This document shows, piece after piece, positions 36,146-46,240 of a stretch of 64,000 nt of DNA; the first letter of the stretch is position 1; each line of letters opens with the position of its first letter. Position numbers and translations under genes: made by a program. The stretch is from positions 6,262,001-6,326,000 of the forward strand of contig OZ231127.1 of the NCBI GenBank assembly GCA_965153355.1, in the 5' to 3' direction. The notes under the pieces were generated by a model. It was not told where the DNA came from. It searched no databases and was given only the letters and a program-made list of their open reading frames with translations. The DNA is from Flaccisagitta enflata (lineage: Eukaryota; Chaetognatha; Sagittoidea; Aphragmophora).

Positions 36146-36623
36146 TCCGACCGCTGCCGGCACCAGACGCGTCCGAATTGACGCCACCGCTTCCGCCGCC
36201 GGACCGTGAAGACGACGACATCGAAGCGAGATTTTGAAGGCGATCGAGTCTAACCGTCGGCGACGACGACGACACGCCCGAAGATGACGTCAAAGAGCGG
36301 CTTGGTGAAGGTGAAGAGGAGGATTCGGCGATCTGGTAAGCCGAGCTATTACGATGTTGTTGTTGTTGTACAGGTTGATGAGGTTCCGCGTACGAGGATG
36401 AAGAGGATGTCGACGGCAATCCTCTCTCCGACGCGAGACTCCGATAAGTCTGCTGAATAGCTTGCCGCACCTCCATCGAGTTGATTCGCAGCAAACCCAA
36501 CGCTCGTTGTAGCAATTCTTGCTTCTTGCCGCTTTTGCTGCGGCCCAGGAGGGACAGCAGTTGTTGTAATTCCGAAACGCGGAAACTTAAGATCATATGC
36601 TTTAATTCCACAACCTCGGCCAT
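36132..36623 (-). CDS. PIAS-family SUMO E3 ligase, N-terminal exon (SAP domain); 3' limit uncertain
   Basis: The reading frame opens MAEVVELKHMILSFRVSEL and continues through GRSKSGKK and ELLQRALGLL, the SAP motif diagnostic of PIAS proteins (chromatin and matrix binding, about residues 6-45). A Ser/Pro/Gln-rich linker follows to about residue 155. PIAS proteins normally continue into a PINIT domain and an SP-RING; neither is found on the minus strand down to position 1, so the remaining exons are outside the window, missed because short, or lost. No strong splice donor is evident in the linker: GAG/GTGCGG and ACG/GTTAGA are weak candidates. The frame runs into a LINE fragment near 36145 and stops soon after (36132). 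It is head to head with U2AF1. The family call is firm; intactness of the gene is not. Confidence 0.85.
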   Translation of the reverse strand: MAEVVELKHMILSFRVSELQQLLSLLGRSKSGKKQELLQRALGLLRINSMEVRQAIQQTYRSLASERGLPSTSSSSSYAEPHQPVQQQQHRNSSAYQIAESSSSPSPSRSLTSSSGVSSSSPTVRLDRLQNLASMSSSSRSGGGSGGVNSDASGAGSGRSPNS

Positions 36624-37244
36624 TTTGGCTCGATCATAATTTTCTTGTTGGGTAAAATGTTTGTTTTTTTTTTCTCCTTGTATGTTTCAATTCGTAATGC
36701 ACCGCTTTAAAGAGTTGTTATCTTATAAGTTATGAAACGGTGGATCGTCAAGGATTATCTTCCTCTTCTTTCCGACGCAAATTTCGGCATATATGCCTTC
36801 TACCGATGAGTAACGTCTGCTCTTGCTCCTAGATCTTCCTCGCCAGCCATGATTAGTTTTTTTTTACGTCTTTCAAGAAGCGACCTCTACTTCCGGTTAA
36901 GATCGCCTGATGTACGCAAAAATCCATATCATGACGTCCAAATACGAGCTCGTAACAATGGCACAGCGCGTTTAGAGTTCCAAGGGTTGGTTCCACAGTT
37001 TTGTTCTCGTCCGTGCCTCAGCGGCAGCTTCGAGTGTCCGAGGAGCGAGAATGAAGAGTATATAGTCATCGTAGCTTTGAGAAGCAACTGCAGCAACAGC
37101 AGCAACAGCAGCGACAAACTGCTGAGGATGACAGCAGCCTGAGATGAAACAAAAAGACATATGGCATCAGCGTCAGTAGAAAGAGAGACAGACCAATGCC
37201 ATCGATAACATTCCACAAACGTCTTCGTCATAATCATACCAAAA
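36624..37244. promoter_or_regulatory. Putative bidirectional promoter between PIAS and U2AF1
   Basis: Only 621 bases separate the two divergent start codons. The interval has no recognisable transposon, unlike almost all other non-coding DNA here. The part near U2AF1 is relatively GC-rich with CAG/GCA-rich runs (37080-37140). I see no convincing TATA box. Transcription starts and 5' UTR introns cannot be placed by eye. Confidence 0.5.
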
Positions 37245-40200
37245 ATGGCAGAATATTTAGCGTCGATATTTGGAACGGAAAAAGACAAGTAAGATCTGGT
37301 TTTTATGGCTAAGTGTGTATGGATATATGAACCCTGCTATATGAATAGTGCGCATACACAAAATGAATGAGCCTCTGTATCATTCAACAAGAATTGAAGT
37401 AACATTTCATTTGTCGTGCTAAACAATTTCAAATCATGATTACACACAGGGTCAATTGCCCGTTTTACTTTAAAATCGGCGCATGCAGACACGGAGCATC
37501 ATGTTCGAGATTACACAACAAACCGACATTTTCACAGGTACGCGCTAAACACGAAATGATTCAGTTTTGCTAACATTACCGTTTAAAATGCGCTGCATAA
37601 GTTCCGAGACTTGACGAGCTTGTGCGTTTAAAATCCCATCATTTTACTAATTTACATATTCTCTTCCAGACGCTACTCATGGCGAACTTCTACCACAATC
37701 CTCAAAATGCAGTTCAATCCCCAGAAAACCTAGTCCGTAAGTGTTTATTGGCGACTGGGCCAATTAATAAGAATATACAGTGAAACCCGTCCGTGACGAA
37801 ATGTTGTAACTCCGCGTTACTTGTTTCAACAGCAATCAACACTGTGACGGACGTGGAAATGCAAACTCATTACGACGATTTCTTCGAGGACATTTTCATC
37901 GAAATGGAAGACAAATACGGGGAGATAGAAGAAATGAATGTGTGCGATAATCTTGGTGACCACCTCGTCGGCAATGTTTACGTCAAGGTTGGTTTGTAAT
38001 ACGATTTATCGCTTTCCGTTTTGATACGTACATCTCATGATATCCTAATTGTCATATTTCGATTGAAGTTTCATCCTTGTCTTTCGCTGTTTTTGCAGTT
38101 TTTTTTTTTTTTTTTTTTTTTTTTTTCTATTTCTGCCGTTGTTTTGCCGATGTTTTTTTTACTTCTGCCGTTGTTTAAGTTAGTTACTGTTTGTTTTTAG
38201 GTGCGACAAAGCACCTCTATAACTGGCTATGTCCGTTGGTTGGTTGGTTGGTCTGTTGGTAACGCATTTGTACGACGATCCACAAGTCGCACCTTATTGG
38301 CCTACTTGGCCTTGTTCCTCTGTAGTTTTGTGTTTTCGTTGTTGCAGTCCTCTTTTCATTGTTGTTGTTGTGGTTTTTTATTCATTACTGTTAAGCTGTT
38401 GAAGCAGAACTCAATGATGCTGTTTACGTGTTGTCATTGATGCAGTTTGTATATGCGACAACTCTCATCAAAGTGGGTTTGTCCGTTGGTCTGTAACGCA
38501 CTCGTCGAACGTCCACACGTATTGGCCTAATTTCTGTACGTGTGAGTTGGACAACATTACTTACATGTAGTACATGAAGTTTTCTCCCCTTTTTTTCGAG
38601 GTTTTTGGTATATTTGAATAGTGCCGTCGCGTTGTTAGTGACCGAAGCGTTTTTGCAGTTTTTAAGTGCCCTCTATAAGAGGTCATGTCCGTTGGTCGGT
38701 GAGTCGGTCGGTTGGTCGGTCACGAAAACGTTTGAAATGCGCAAAACGGCCGATTATGGCGTGTTTCTTCATTCCTATAACCTTACATGCTTTACCACAT
38801 TTATTTTCGTTCATTCATTGATTCATTCAATCATTCATTCATTCATCAAAAACGTACTTTCACAAATTCTTAATCAAGCGAGGCGCACTTATTGGCCTTC
38901 ACTTGGCTAGACTTAGACTCAAAAATTTTCCGAGGTCAGTCAGTAGCTCAATCTTTTGCATGGACCTGCTCAGTGCTTTCATTGTTGCACGTTTCAAATT
39001 TCAAGATTCTGGCTCAAATACTTTAGAAGTTATGAGCATTAGTTTAAACTTTCTTTAAAAATATGGCCAACAGTGAGTTTCAACCGAGTCCAAGTTTATT
39101 TAAAAAAAAAAATAAGGTTACAGGATTTTGGATCTAGGCGAATCAAACAATTTCTTGTCGTGGCTACTGTTGTTCTCTTTGCCTGAAAACGGTTGTCATT
39201 GTATCGTATCTACAGTCCTGCCTTACTGTGTTTTATTCTAATATAAGTTCTTTTCGTATATAATCGTGCGTAACCATCAACCAATAACAGAATAAGCTAT
39301 CTTGCCCGTTTCCCTCATCAGTACCGTTACGAAGAAGACGCTGCCAAAGCGGTAAAGGATTTGAATGAGAGATGGTACGCGGGTCAACCGATCTACGCCG
39401 AATTGTCACCCGTCACAGATTTCCGAGAAGCCTGTTGTCGACAATACGAAATGGGGTCAGTTTCAGAGTGAGAAACCTAGAGAGAGAGAGATTAAATTCT
39501 ACAATCTACAACCCTTTGACGTTACGCAAGTAAACAAAGACAAAATTTCGATATTGCACGGAGACTTCGAGATTCAAGTATGAAATGGAAATAAATGCCC
39601 CCCTTCCTCCTATACAAAGTTTATATTTTATGCAATTTGCAGGGAGTGCACACGCGGCGGCTTCTGCAATTTCATGCACCTAAAACCGATTTCTCCACAA
39701 CTCAAACGAGAATTGTACAATCGAGTGCGGAAAAGGTGAGATGAGACAAAGGGTCCCCCCCGCCAGAACAAAATGACCCACTTTAAGAGGTGTGGACTGT
39801 GGAGGGACCGAAAATTGAAGCACAATTGTAACATAATGTTCAGTAAACGAAAAAGTCGATGCCAATTGTTGCATCTCTAAATCCAAGGAACCGACCTCGA
39901 GTCCTTGAATCCGACGCGCTGATGATCTAGAAGCGCCTCCGTTTCGTGACGTTAAACTCTCAAATTTGTTGTCGCAGGTCTAAAAAGAGCCGAAGTCGAA
40001 GCGCATCTCCACCTCCTCCTCCTCGAGCGCGCTCACGGTCGCGCGATCGCAATGTAGGCGTCGGCGGTGGCGTGGATGGCGGCAGCGGCGGCGGCAATAG
40101 CCGAGGTCGGGGGAAATCCATGGATCGGCCTGACAAACCGAATCCCCCGCTGAGAGGTCGTTCCAGATCCCGCGACAGATCGTCCAAGTCACCCTGGAGT

Positions 40201-40278
40201 ATTTCCAGGGAGAGAGAAAGTGGAGGAATGGGAGGAGGGGGAGGAAGAGGGTCGGGAGGGAGTGGAGCTAAGTTTTAA
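37245..40278 (+). CDS. U2AF1: U2AF1 ortholog (U2 snRNP auxiliary factor 35 kDa subunit), complete, seven coding exons
   Basis: Small subunit of U2AF, which reads the AG of the 3' splice site in the nucleus during early spliceosome assembly. Exons that I joined by eye: 37245-37288, 37450-37537, 37670-37736, 37833-37987, 39322-39455, 39643-39735, 39978-40278, all GT-AG; total 882 nt, 293 residues, phases consistent. Start is [15 protein letters not shown], as in animal orthologs. First CCCH zinc finger C18, C27, C33, H37; UHM about 45-148 with W136 (the tryptophan that contacts U2AF65); second zinc finger C157 to H175 with [14 protein letters not shown]/Gly-rich tail from about 195, richer in Pro and Gly than usual. 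Ser34 and Gln159 occupy the two residues known as mutation hotspots in human U2AF1 (S34, Q157). Exon lengths of 67, 134 and 93 nt match my memory of the vertebrate gene. Intron 4 (1.33 kb) carries Helentron-like insertions. No clear AATAAA lies in the first few hundred bases after the stop. Confidence 0.97.
38099..38126. repeat. Poly-T tract in U2AF1 intron 4
   Basis: 28-base T-run. Confidence 0.95.
38194..38317 (+). mobile_element. Helentron-like element, family 2, in U2AF1 intron 4
   Basis: Head TTTTTAGGTGCGACAAAGCACC, TTGGTTGG microsatellite, subterminal inverted GTCGCACCT, hairpin GGCCTACTTGGCC and tail CTTGTT. Confidence 0.8.
38449..38540 (+). mobile_element. Degenerate family 2-like remnant in U2AF1 intron 4
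   Basis: TATGCGACAACTCTCATC head-like text, GTCCGTTGGTCTGTAACGCA, and GTATTGGCCTAA tail-like text. Confidence 0.5.
38664..38910 (+). mobile_element. Degenerate family 2-like element in U2AF1 intron 4
   Basis: AAGTGCCCTCTATAAGAGG head, GTCGGTCGGTTGGTCGG microsatellite, end CGCACTTATTGGCCTTCAC. Contains a CATT run. Confidence 0.55.
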
Positions 40279-40575
40279 TTCGGGAAAGGAGGGGGTTGAC
40301 GAAGACGAGGCTGCGAACATGAATACACGTGCAAAGATATCTCGACATTCTGTACAATATTATTTATGGACCTTTCCGATCTCATTCTCGAGAGAAACTG
40401 TTACGAGTTATTGAATGACTACTGTATTGAATGACTACTGCAATTAATGAAACTTTCTGTACATGAACAAAGTGACCGTTCATTCTTTTTCTGCACGTAA
40501 CAAATACATTTTCTAAAAGAATGCATCAGAAACATGCAAGAAAGAAATGTATAAACTTGGTTTAAACTAGTTTAC
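40279..40575. other. U2AF1 3' flank / 3' UTR
   Basis: Non-repetitive sequence after the stop codon. No canonical AATAAA in this stretch; the first clear one is near 41028, inside a MITE. Confidence 0.4.
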
Positions 40576-40664
40576 CTGAGGTAACCCGTTGCCTTCAGCA
40601 TCACTCAAAGTGTCTTTACACACATCAATGTCATCAATGATCATGCCCCATGTGTTGGGCCTAT
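40576..40664 (-). CDS. Possible orphan coding exon (weak candidate)
   Basis: Minus-strand frame containing NTWGMIIDDIDVCKDTLSD, bounded by an acceptor-like TTAG at 40665-40668 and a donor-like CAG/GTAAAC at 40571-40578. The IDDI motif recalls the C-terminal end of MAM-type domains, but this is only a resemblance. The acceptor is the edge of the TA-flanked MITE at 40668-41249. An upstream frame ending at 41285 (AGAG/GTACAG) has a compatible phase. Without the MITE, however, the intron would be only about 36 nt, which argues against that pairing. Confidence 0.2.
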
Positions 40665-40667
40665 CTA

Positions 40668-41249
40668 ACAGGGTGTGCAAAAAATCTCGTACTGGCCATC
40701 ATATCTACAGAAGAGACACCTATATTTGGAGAAATTCTTTCAAGTTAATATTCAAAATTAAAAACTAGGTTATTTTTCATACTTTAGATAATGAAAAATG
40801 ATGAATGGTAGACAGCCAAATACATTTTTAGACTAACAGGGACATAAGGAGAAAGTCACAACAGATTTCTGTTTTGGTGAAAAAACATACATCTTTTGTC
40901 TATATTTGATTGATAAATCACTTTACTTAACTGAATCTCCTCCTAGATGACCTAACTATCTCCCCTTGATACTTTTATTCTCAAACATTCTATCTAGGGG
41001 CCATAAAAGTTGCATCAACCATCCTTTGAATAAAAACAGGTCTGCAAATAAAATCATGTCAAAATCGAATTTTCTATTTTTTCTTAAGTACATGTCATGG
41101 CTATTTAGAGAAATTTTGTCAGCTGTTCTTAGTTTCTACTTTTAGCATGACCAACTGAGATACTCTGGTTTAAATTTTAGGTCACGACTCCGATAACAAG
41201 TATATTTTTCAAGCTACAGACCAAGTACGAAATTTTATGCTCACCCTGT
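40668..41249. mobile_element. TA-flanked MITE, 582 bases
   Basis: Begins ACAGGGTGTGCAAAAAATCT and ends with the diverged inverse (ATTTTATGCTCACCCTGT). TA duplication at 40666-40667 and 41250-41251. AT-rich, no transposase. Tc1/mariner-type by its duplication. Confidence 0.7.
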
Positions 41250-41730
41250 TAAGGACCAGAAAGAAAACTAACACAAATCTGTACCTCTAACTGACAAGAC
41301 TGACCGTACATAGAGACCTGAAGCGGGCATCGGTGTTCCAGCTTGAGATATCGTTTTTCGAAGCCGACAAAAAAAAGCAGATCGTCCTTCCCTCAGAGTC
41401 TGTGCGTAAGACACCATCGGTCCGTGCATATGCTGTTCAGTGTCTATACGCCGAATAGACTCGACTGCTCAAGTTTGAATTGAGGCGGGTCGACATGCAA
41501 TTCGATTACATGCCCCTCAGAAAAAACAAAAACTATAGAGTTAACCCAATCGTTTCGTGAGCTAGGAATCCACAGAACGACGTTCACAAACAACGACTTC
41601 ATAATTGACTTGAGACTCGAGTTAGTCAGTACTCAGGAGCAGACGTTCTCTTGAAATGTCATGATTATTGATCTCTCCCCGCAGCTCAACTGCGATTTCC
41701 ACTAACCTTAAATGACTAGTAAAAAAAAAA
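41250..41730. other. No certain gene
   Basis: Unique-looking, GC-richer DNA. Open frames on both strands near 41285-41465; the minus one ends at a donor-like AGAG/GTACAG. No family recognised. Confidence 0.3.
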
Positions 41731-41894
41731 AAACAAGGCCGGATACACGGCAATACAGTCGCGGACTGTTGGGCAGAAGCCGTAATGCAAGAACCGATCG
41801 CAATTCAGAAATGTGATGGATGGACGGACCGACGGACCGACGGACCGACGGACCGACCGACACGGCAAGGTGTAGAGTCGCGTGTCCGCGACTA
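41731..41894 (-). mobile_element. Helentron-like element, family 1b
   Basis: AAACAAGGCCGGATACACGG, GACCGACGGACC microsatellite, inverted head GCGTGTCCGCGACTAATA. Confidence 0.8.
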
Positions 41895-42010
41895 ATAATC
41901 AAATCACAGGAAAATCAGTTGCTGGAGAAAAAACATTGTCCATTGCAAAAAAAGAAAAAAGAAAAAGCTGAAAAACTAAAGGCCACATCGTGGTAACTAA
42001 AGTGAAAATA

Positions 42011-42423
42011 AACGCGGCTACTCGATCAGACCCAGCTACCCGATCAGACCCAGCTACTTGATCAGACCCGGCTACTCAATCAGACCCGGCTACTCGATCA
42101 GACCCGGCTACTCGATCAGACCCGGCTAACCTGGAAGTCCATGATGGCATACCTGGAAGTCTATGATGGGGTACCTGTAAGTTTATGATGGCGTACCTGG
42201 AAATCTATGATGGCATACCTGGAAGTACAACAATGAAAAATGATAACTATGAAAATATAAAAAAAAAAAGATTTGAAATTTTTTTTTTTCCAAAAAAGAA
42301 AAAATTCAAAAACATAATTTAAAAAAAAATTTTTTCTCAAAAAAACAAAAACAAAACAAATTGAAAAACAATTAAAAAAAAAAAAACTTTTTCAAAAAAA
42401 AAAAGTTGAAAAAAAAAAATTAA
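42011..42423. repeat. 18-bp array plus A/T block, fragment of a family 3 element
   Basis: About six CTACTCGATCAGACCCGG units (42011-42130), then CCATGATGGCATACCTGGAA-type units and a TTTTTC/AAAAAA block, as inside the elements at 46191 and 60241. Confidence 0.8.
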
Positions 42424-42537
42424 AACAAGGCCAAGTAGGCCAATAAGGTGCGACGTGTGGATCGTCGAAGGAATGCGTTCCCCAACAGACAGACCGACGG
42501 ACACAGCCAGTTATAGAGGTGCTTTGTTGCACCTAAA
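42424..42537 (-). mobile_element. Helentron-like element, family 2
   Basis: AACAAGGCCAAGTAGGCCAA, GACAGACCGACGG, inverted head GGTGCTTTGTTGCACCTAAA. Confidence 0.85.
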
Positions 42538-43020
42538 AAAAGCTTCAAAATTATAGTCACCGACTGGGGACTGTAATTTTTGAAGCTTTCTCGTTGCGTA
42601 GACGCAACTCGATGAGATACACAACAAGACAAAAAAAAAAAAAGAAAAAAACTATTCAGTATTGTTTTAATGATGACAAAACTTGATAATGATAACAAAA
42701 GTGGATGATGATGATGACAACAATGAATGAAAAATCTAAGAAAAAAAATATTCAAAATATTTTTTTTAAAAATTCACAAAATTCACAAAAGAATTTTTCA
42801 AAAAGTTTTTCAAAAAAAAAAAATTATCAAAAAATTTTCAAAAAAAAATTTTCAAAAAAAAATTTCCAAAATTTTTTTTTTTAAAAATGTTTTAAATAAA
42901 TTTTGAAAAAAATTTAGGGACATTTTGAATGAGTCTCTGAACGATTTTATTTTTCTTTCAGAATCCTCCGCCAGAGCGAATTTAATTTGAATAGCTTCGG
43001 GTCGTAACACATAAAACCCA

Positions 43021-43110
43021 GCCAACCCTTAGCCCTAAAGCTAAGCTTGTCCCTAACCTTAACCCTAAAACTATCCCCAACCCTAACCCTAAACCCACCC
43101 CTAACCCTAA
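43021..43110 (-). repeat. Degenerate interstitial telomeric repeat, TTAGGG type
   Basis: Plus strand shows CCCTAACCCTAA-like hexamers with CCCCTAA, CCCTAAA and TCCC variants over ~90 bases. It lies in a short segment (about 42925-43185) absent from the sister family 3 copy. Confidence 0.8.
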
Positions 43111-43186
43111 TTAAAAAAACCGCTTAAATAGTCTTAAAAACAAAAGATCGACAGATGGTTGTTCAAGTGTACCAAATTGAGTAGTC

Positions 43187-43635
43187 GAACATGATGACAG
43201 TAGTGGAGGACGATGACAGTAGTTGAGGATGATGACAGTAGTTGAAGATGATGACAGTAGTTGAAGATGATGACAGTGGTTGAAGATGATGACAGTAGTT
43301 GAAGATGATGACAGAAGTTGAAGATGAGGACAGTAGACGAAGATGAGGACAGTAGACGAAGATGAGGACAGTAGACGAAGATGAGGACAGTAGACGAAGA
43401 TGAGGACAGTAGACGAAGATGAGGACAGTAGACGAAGATGAGGACAGTAGACGAAGATGAGGACAGTAGACGAAGATGAGGACAGTAGACGAAGATGAGG
43501 ACAGTAGTTGAAGATGAGGACAGTAGTTGAAGATGAGGACAGTAGTTGAAGATGAGGACAGTAGTTGAAGATGAGGACAGTAGTTGAAGATGAGGACAGT
43601 AGTTGAAGATGAGGACAGTTGTTGAAGATGAGGAC
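43187..43635. repeat. 19-bp minisatellite, ~23 copies
   Basis: GATGATGACAGTAGTTGAA and GATGAGGACAGTAGACGAA variants; blocks of each variant are homogeneous. Period 19 makes every frame open and gives 19-residue peptide periodicity, so the long minus-strand frames are not genes. Confidence 0.95.
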
Positions 43636-44019
43636 TAGGCATGTTCCAAGGGACAATTTGTCCTTCGGAAGGAGGGGAGGCGAAAGATTTTGTCCCTCCC
43701 CCGAAGGGAGCCGAAAGATCCGAATGTTTTGCTTTTATCAATAATACTACTTCATTTCAGTTTGGAAATCGCGGGCATACGCCAGAGCCAGAGGAGAGAG
43801 CCAAAACAGTTTTAGATCACTTTCAGAAAGTTCAGTTATTTGTGAGAGGCTCATACGTCGAGAAGCATGACCTAAGCTAGTATTTTAAATTTCAGGATAA
43901 TCGCATGATAGTTCAGGAGTTACGGCCTTTTTTTTACTTAAAAAGCAAAAGAGAAAACCGACCTTTTTTCTGTTCTCTCTTTGAACTCGCCCCGATCAAA
44001 TTTTAATTTTTTTTTGAAA

Positions 44020-44580
44020 AAAGTAAGGTTACAGGATTTTGGATCTACGCGAATTAAACAATTTCCTATTGATTAAATCCCACTTTTGAAAACCATTTTT
44101 CAAAAAAAATATTTTGTGATTTTTTTTTAAGTCCTTTACGCGCGACATGAAAATTTTCTAAATCTAAAAAAAATAAATGAAAATACAAGATTTTGGATCT
44201 AGACGAATCAAACAATTTCCTATCGATTGCACCCCACTTTTGAAAACCATTTTTCAAAAAAATGTTTTGTGTTTTTTTTTCTAAGATCCCAATGCGCGAC
44301 ATAATAATTTTCTAAGTTTTTCTTTTTAAAAAAAAGTGAAAATACAAAATTTTAGATATAGGCAAATCAAACAATTTCCTATCGATTGCACCCCACTTTT
44401 GAAAACCATTTTACAAAAAAATATTTTGTTTTTTTTTTAAGTCCCCAACGCGCGACATGAAAATTTTTAAGTTTTTTGAAAAAAAAAATAATAATACAAG
44501 ATTTTGGATCCAGGCAAATCAAACAATTTCCTATCGATCGCACCCCACTTTTGAGAACCATTTTTCAAAAAAATATTTTG
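44020..44580. repeat. ~155-bp tandem units, about 4
   Basis: AAACAATTTCCTATCGATTG recurs at about 44057, 44210, 44370 and 44520, each preceded by ACGCGCGACATGAAAATTTT-like text. A single related piece occurs in U2AF1 intron 4 at 39108-39160. Confidence 0.85.
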
Positions 44581-44733
44581 TTTTTAGTCACGGACACGCG
44601 ACACTACAACTTGGCGTGTTGGTCGGTCCGTTTGTCGGTCCGTCGGTCACATTTCTGAATTGCGAGCGGTTTTCGCATTACTGCTCCTGCCCAACTGTCC
44701 GCGACTGGATTGCCGTGTATCCGGCCTTGTTTT
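44581..44733 (+). mobile_element. Helentron-like element, family 1b
   Basis: Head TTTTTAGTCACGGACACGCG, GGTCGGTCCG microsatellite, subterminal TGTCCGCGACTGG, tail CCGGCCTTGTTT. Confidence 0.85.
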
Positions 44734-44776
44734 TTCTGTTCCTAACGCGCAACATAAAAATTTTGTCAGTTTTTAG

Positions 44777-44892
44777 AAACAAGGCCAAGTAGGCCAATAA
44801 GGTGCAACATGTGGATCATCGAACGTATGCGTTACCGACAGACAGACCGACAGACACAGCCAGTTATAATGGTGCTTTGTCGCACCTAAAAA
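44777..44892 (-). mobile_element. Helentron-like element, family 2
   Basis: AAACAAGGCCAAGTAGGCCA, CAGACCGACAGAC, inverted head GGTGCTTTGTCGCACCTAAA. Confidence 0.85.
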
Positions 44893-45264
44893 TGATGTTT
44901 AGTTAAAGCCAACGGCGAGAGAAATCAAATCTCCGTCGAACAAAACCAAGAACACCTAGATCAGTGGAGATTTGCGCCTTCAATGACTCTCAACACTTCA
45001 GGGGGCGAGTTTTTTTTAAATGAGATGCGCACCCAGCCTTAGATATTGAAGTTGTAGCTCGTCCCTTACAATGGGACAGTGCCATGACCCAACCCAGAAG
45101 CCAGAATTGCGTACCCAGAAAAGTTTCACTACCTGCGTCATTTTAAGCGGAGAGTGATGAAGAAATCTAACGTTATCTTTTTCTCGTTTGGGAAAATCTA
45201 ACAAAAAATTTATTTTTACATCACCCCCCCCCACCCATCCACAATGATTTCTTTACACCAAGTT

Positions 45265-45525
45265 AGTTGTTCTCATTTGCATCACTACAACAATGCTTGC
45301 GGACTAGCAACTAAAAAAGACTTTGTCCATACGTCTGTTGGTCCATCCGCGCTCCACAAAAGCACAAGTCAGAAAGTGGGAAAACTAGCGTTAAAAAGTA
45401 CCTTTTGTAAATGTGTATGCCGTCGGCGGGGGGAGGGCGCGTGAGGTGTGCATGGAGGTTAGACCCCTCTGCTCGCCCGTCCGCGACGATACTGTGACCT
45501 CATGTTATCGTGAATTTTGTGAAAT
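45265..45525 (+). mobile_element. Degenerate Helentron-like element, family 1c
   Basis: TGCGGACTAGCAACTAAAAA, GTCCATACGTCTGTTGGTCC and CCCGTCCGCGACGATACTG resemble the 5272 and 60021 copies. Confidence 0.5.
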
Positions 45526-45742
45526 TATTGAAAAAATGTTCAATTTAATAGTTTTAAAAGCTTGATTGTGTGTGATACCTTTAAAGTAGAAGTGAGCTCA
45601 GTCATTGTTTTTTAGCCAGTTGCCAAAACATTCGGGATAATTCGGAGGAATAATGAAATTATTTGTGGGAATCCGAAAGAACAGAAAAAATGCATTATTT
45701 GTCCGAAATATTTCGGACTTCCAAATATTCCCTCCATGCCTA

Positions 45743-45972
45743 ATGAGGACAGTAGTTGAAGATGATGACAGTAGTTGAAGATGAGGACAGTAGTTGAAGA
45801 TGATGACAGTAGTTGAAGATGAGGACAGTAGTTGAAGATAACAGTAGTTGAAGATGATGACAGTAGTTGAAGATGATGACAGTAGTTGAAGATGATGACA
45901 GTAGTTGAAGATGATGACAGTAGTTGAAGATGATGACAGTTGTTGAAGATGATGACAGTAGTTGAAGATGAA
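45743..45972. repeat. 19-bp minisatellite, continuation, ~12 copies
   Basis: Same unit as 43187-43635, split from it by the hAT-like insertion. Confidence 0.92.
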
Positions 45973-46240
45973 TCTTGAAATCCATGATGGCAAACCTAGA
46001 AAGAAAAATCAAAATGTAATAAATGAGCAAGTAAAAGAATTCATCAACTCTAATCCTCGAAATAAATCGCCTTAGTCCTAATAACATACTACTACATTAA
46101 TAAGCTAATATCTTATAAACCAGACTTCAGATTTAATTCGAATTTTGCAGGGGCAGTTCAATTAAAATCCTTTACTTGTATACCAAATTAAAAAAGCTCA
46201 AAAACAACAGTCCTCGACTGTGGTCTATTTGGTGTCCAAC

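Larger units (their letters stand above)
43636..45742. mobile_element. hAT-like DNA transposon remnant, 2.1 kb, 8-bp TSD
   Basis: Termini TAGGCATG and inverted CATGCCTA, flanked by ATGAGGAC (43628-43635 and 45743-45750). Deleting the element and one duplicate restores the 19-bp array in perfect phase. Contains ~155-bp tandem units and two Helentron-like copies. No transposase visible. Confidence 0.75.

Noticed and set aside
43111-43741. Long minus-strand ORFs of 181-192 codons rich in SSSSTV and LIF
   Set aside because: They are readings of the 19-bp minisatellite, which has no stops in these frames. The same happens at 45598-46087 and 48698-49186.
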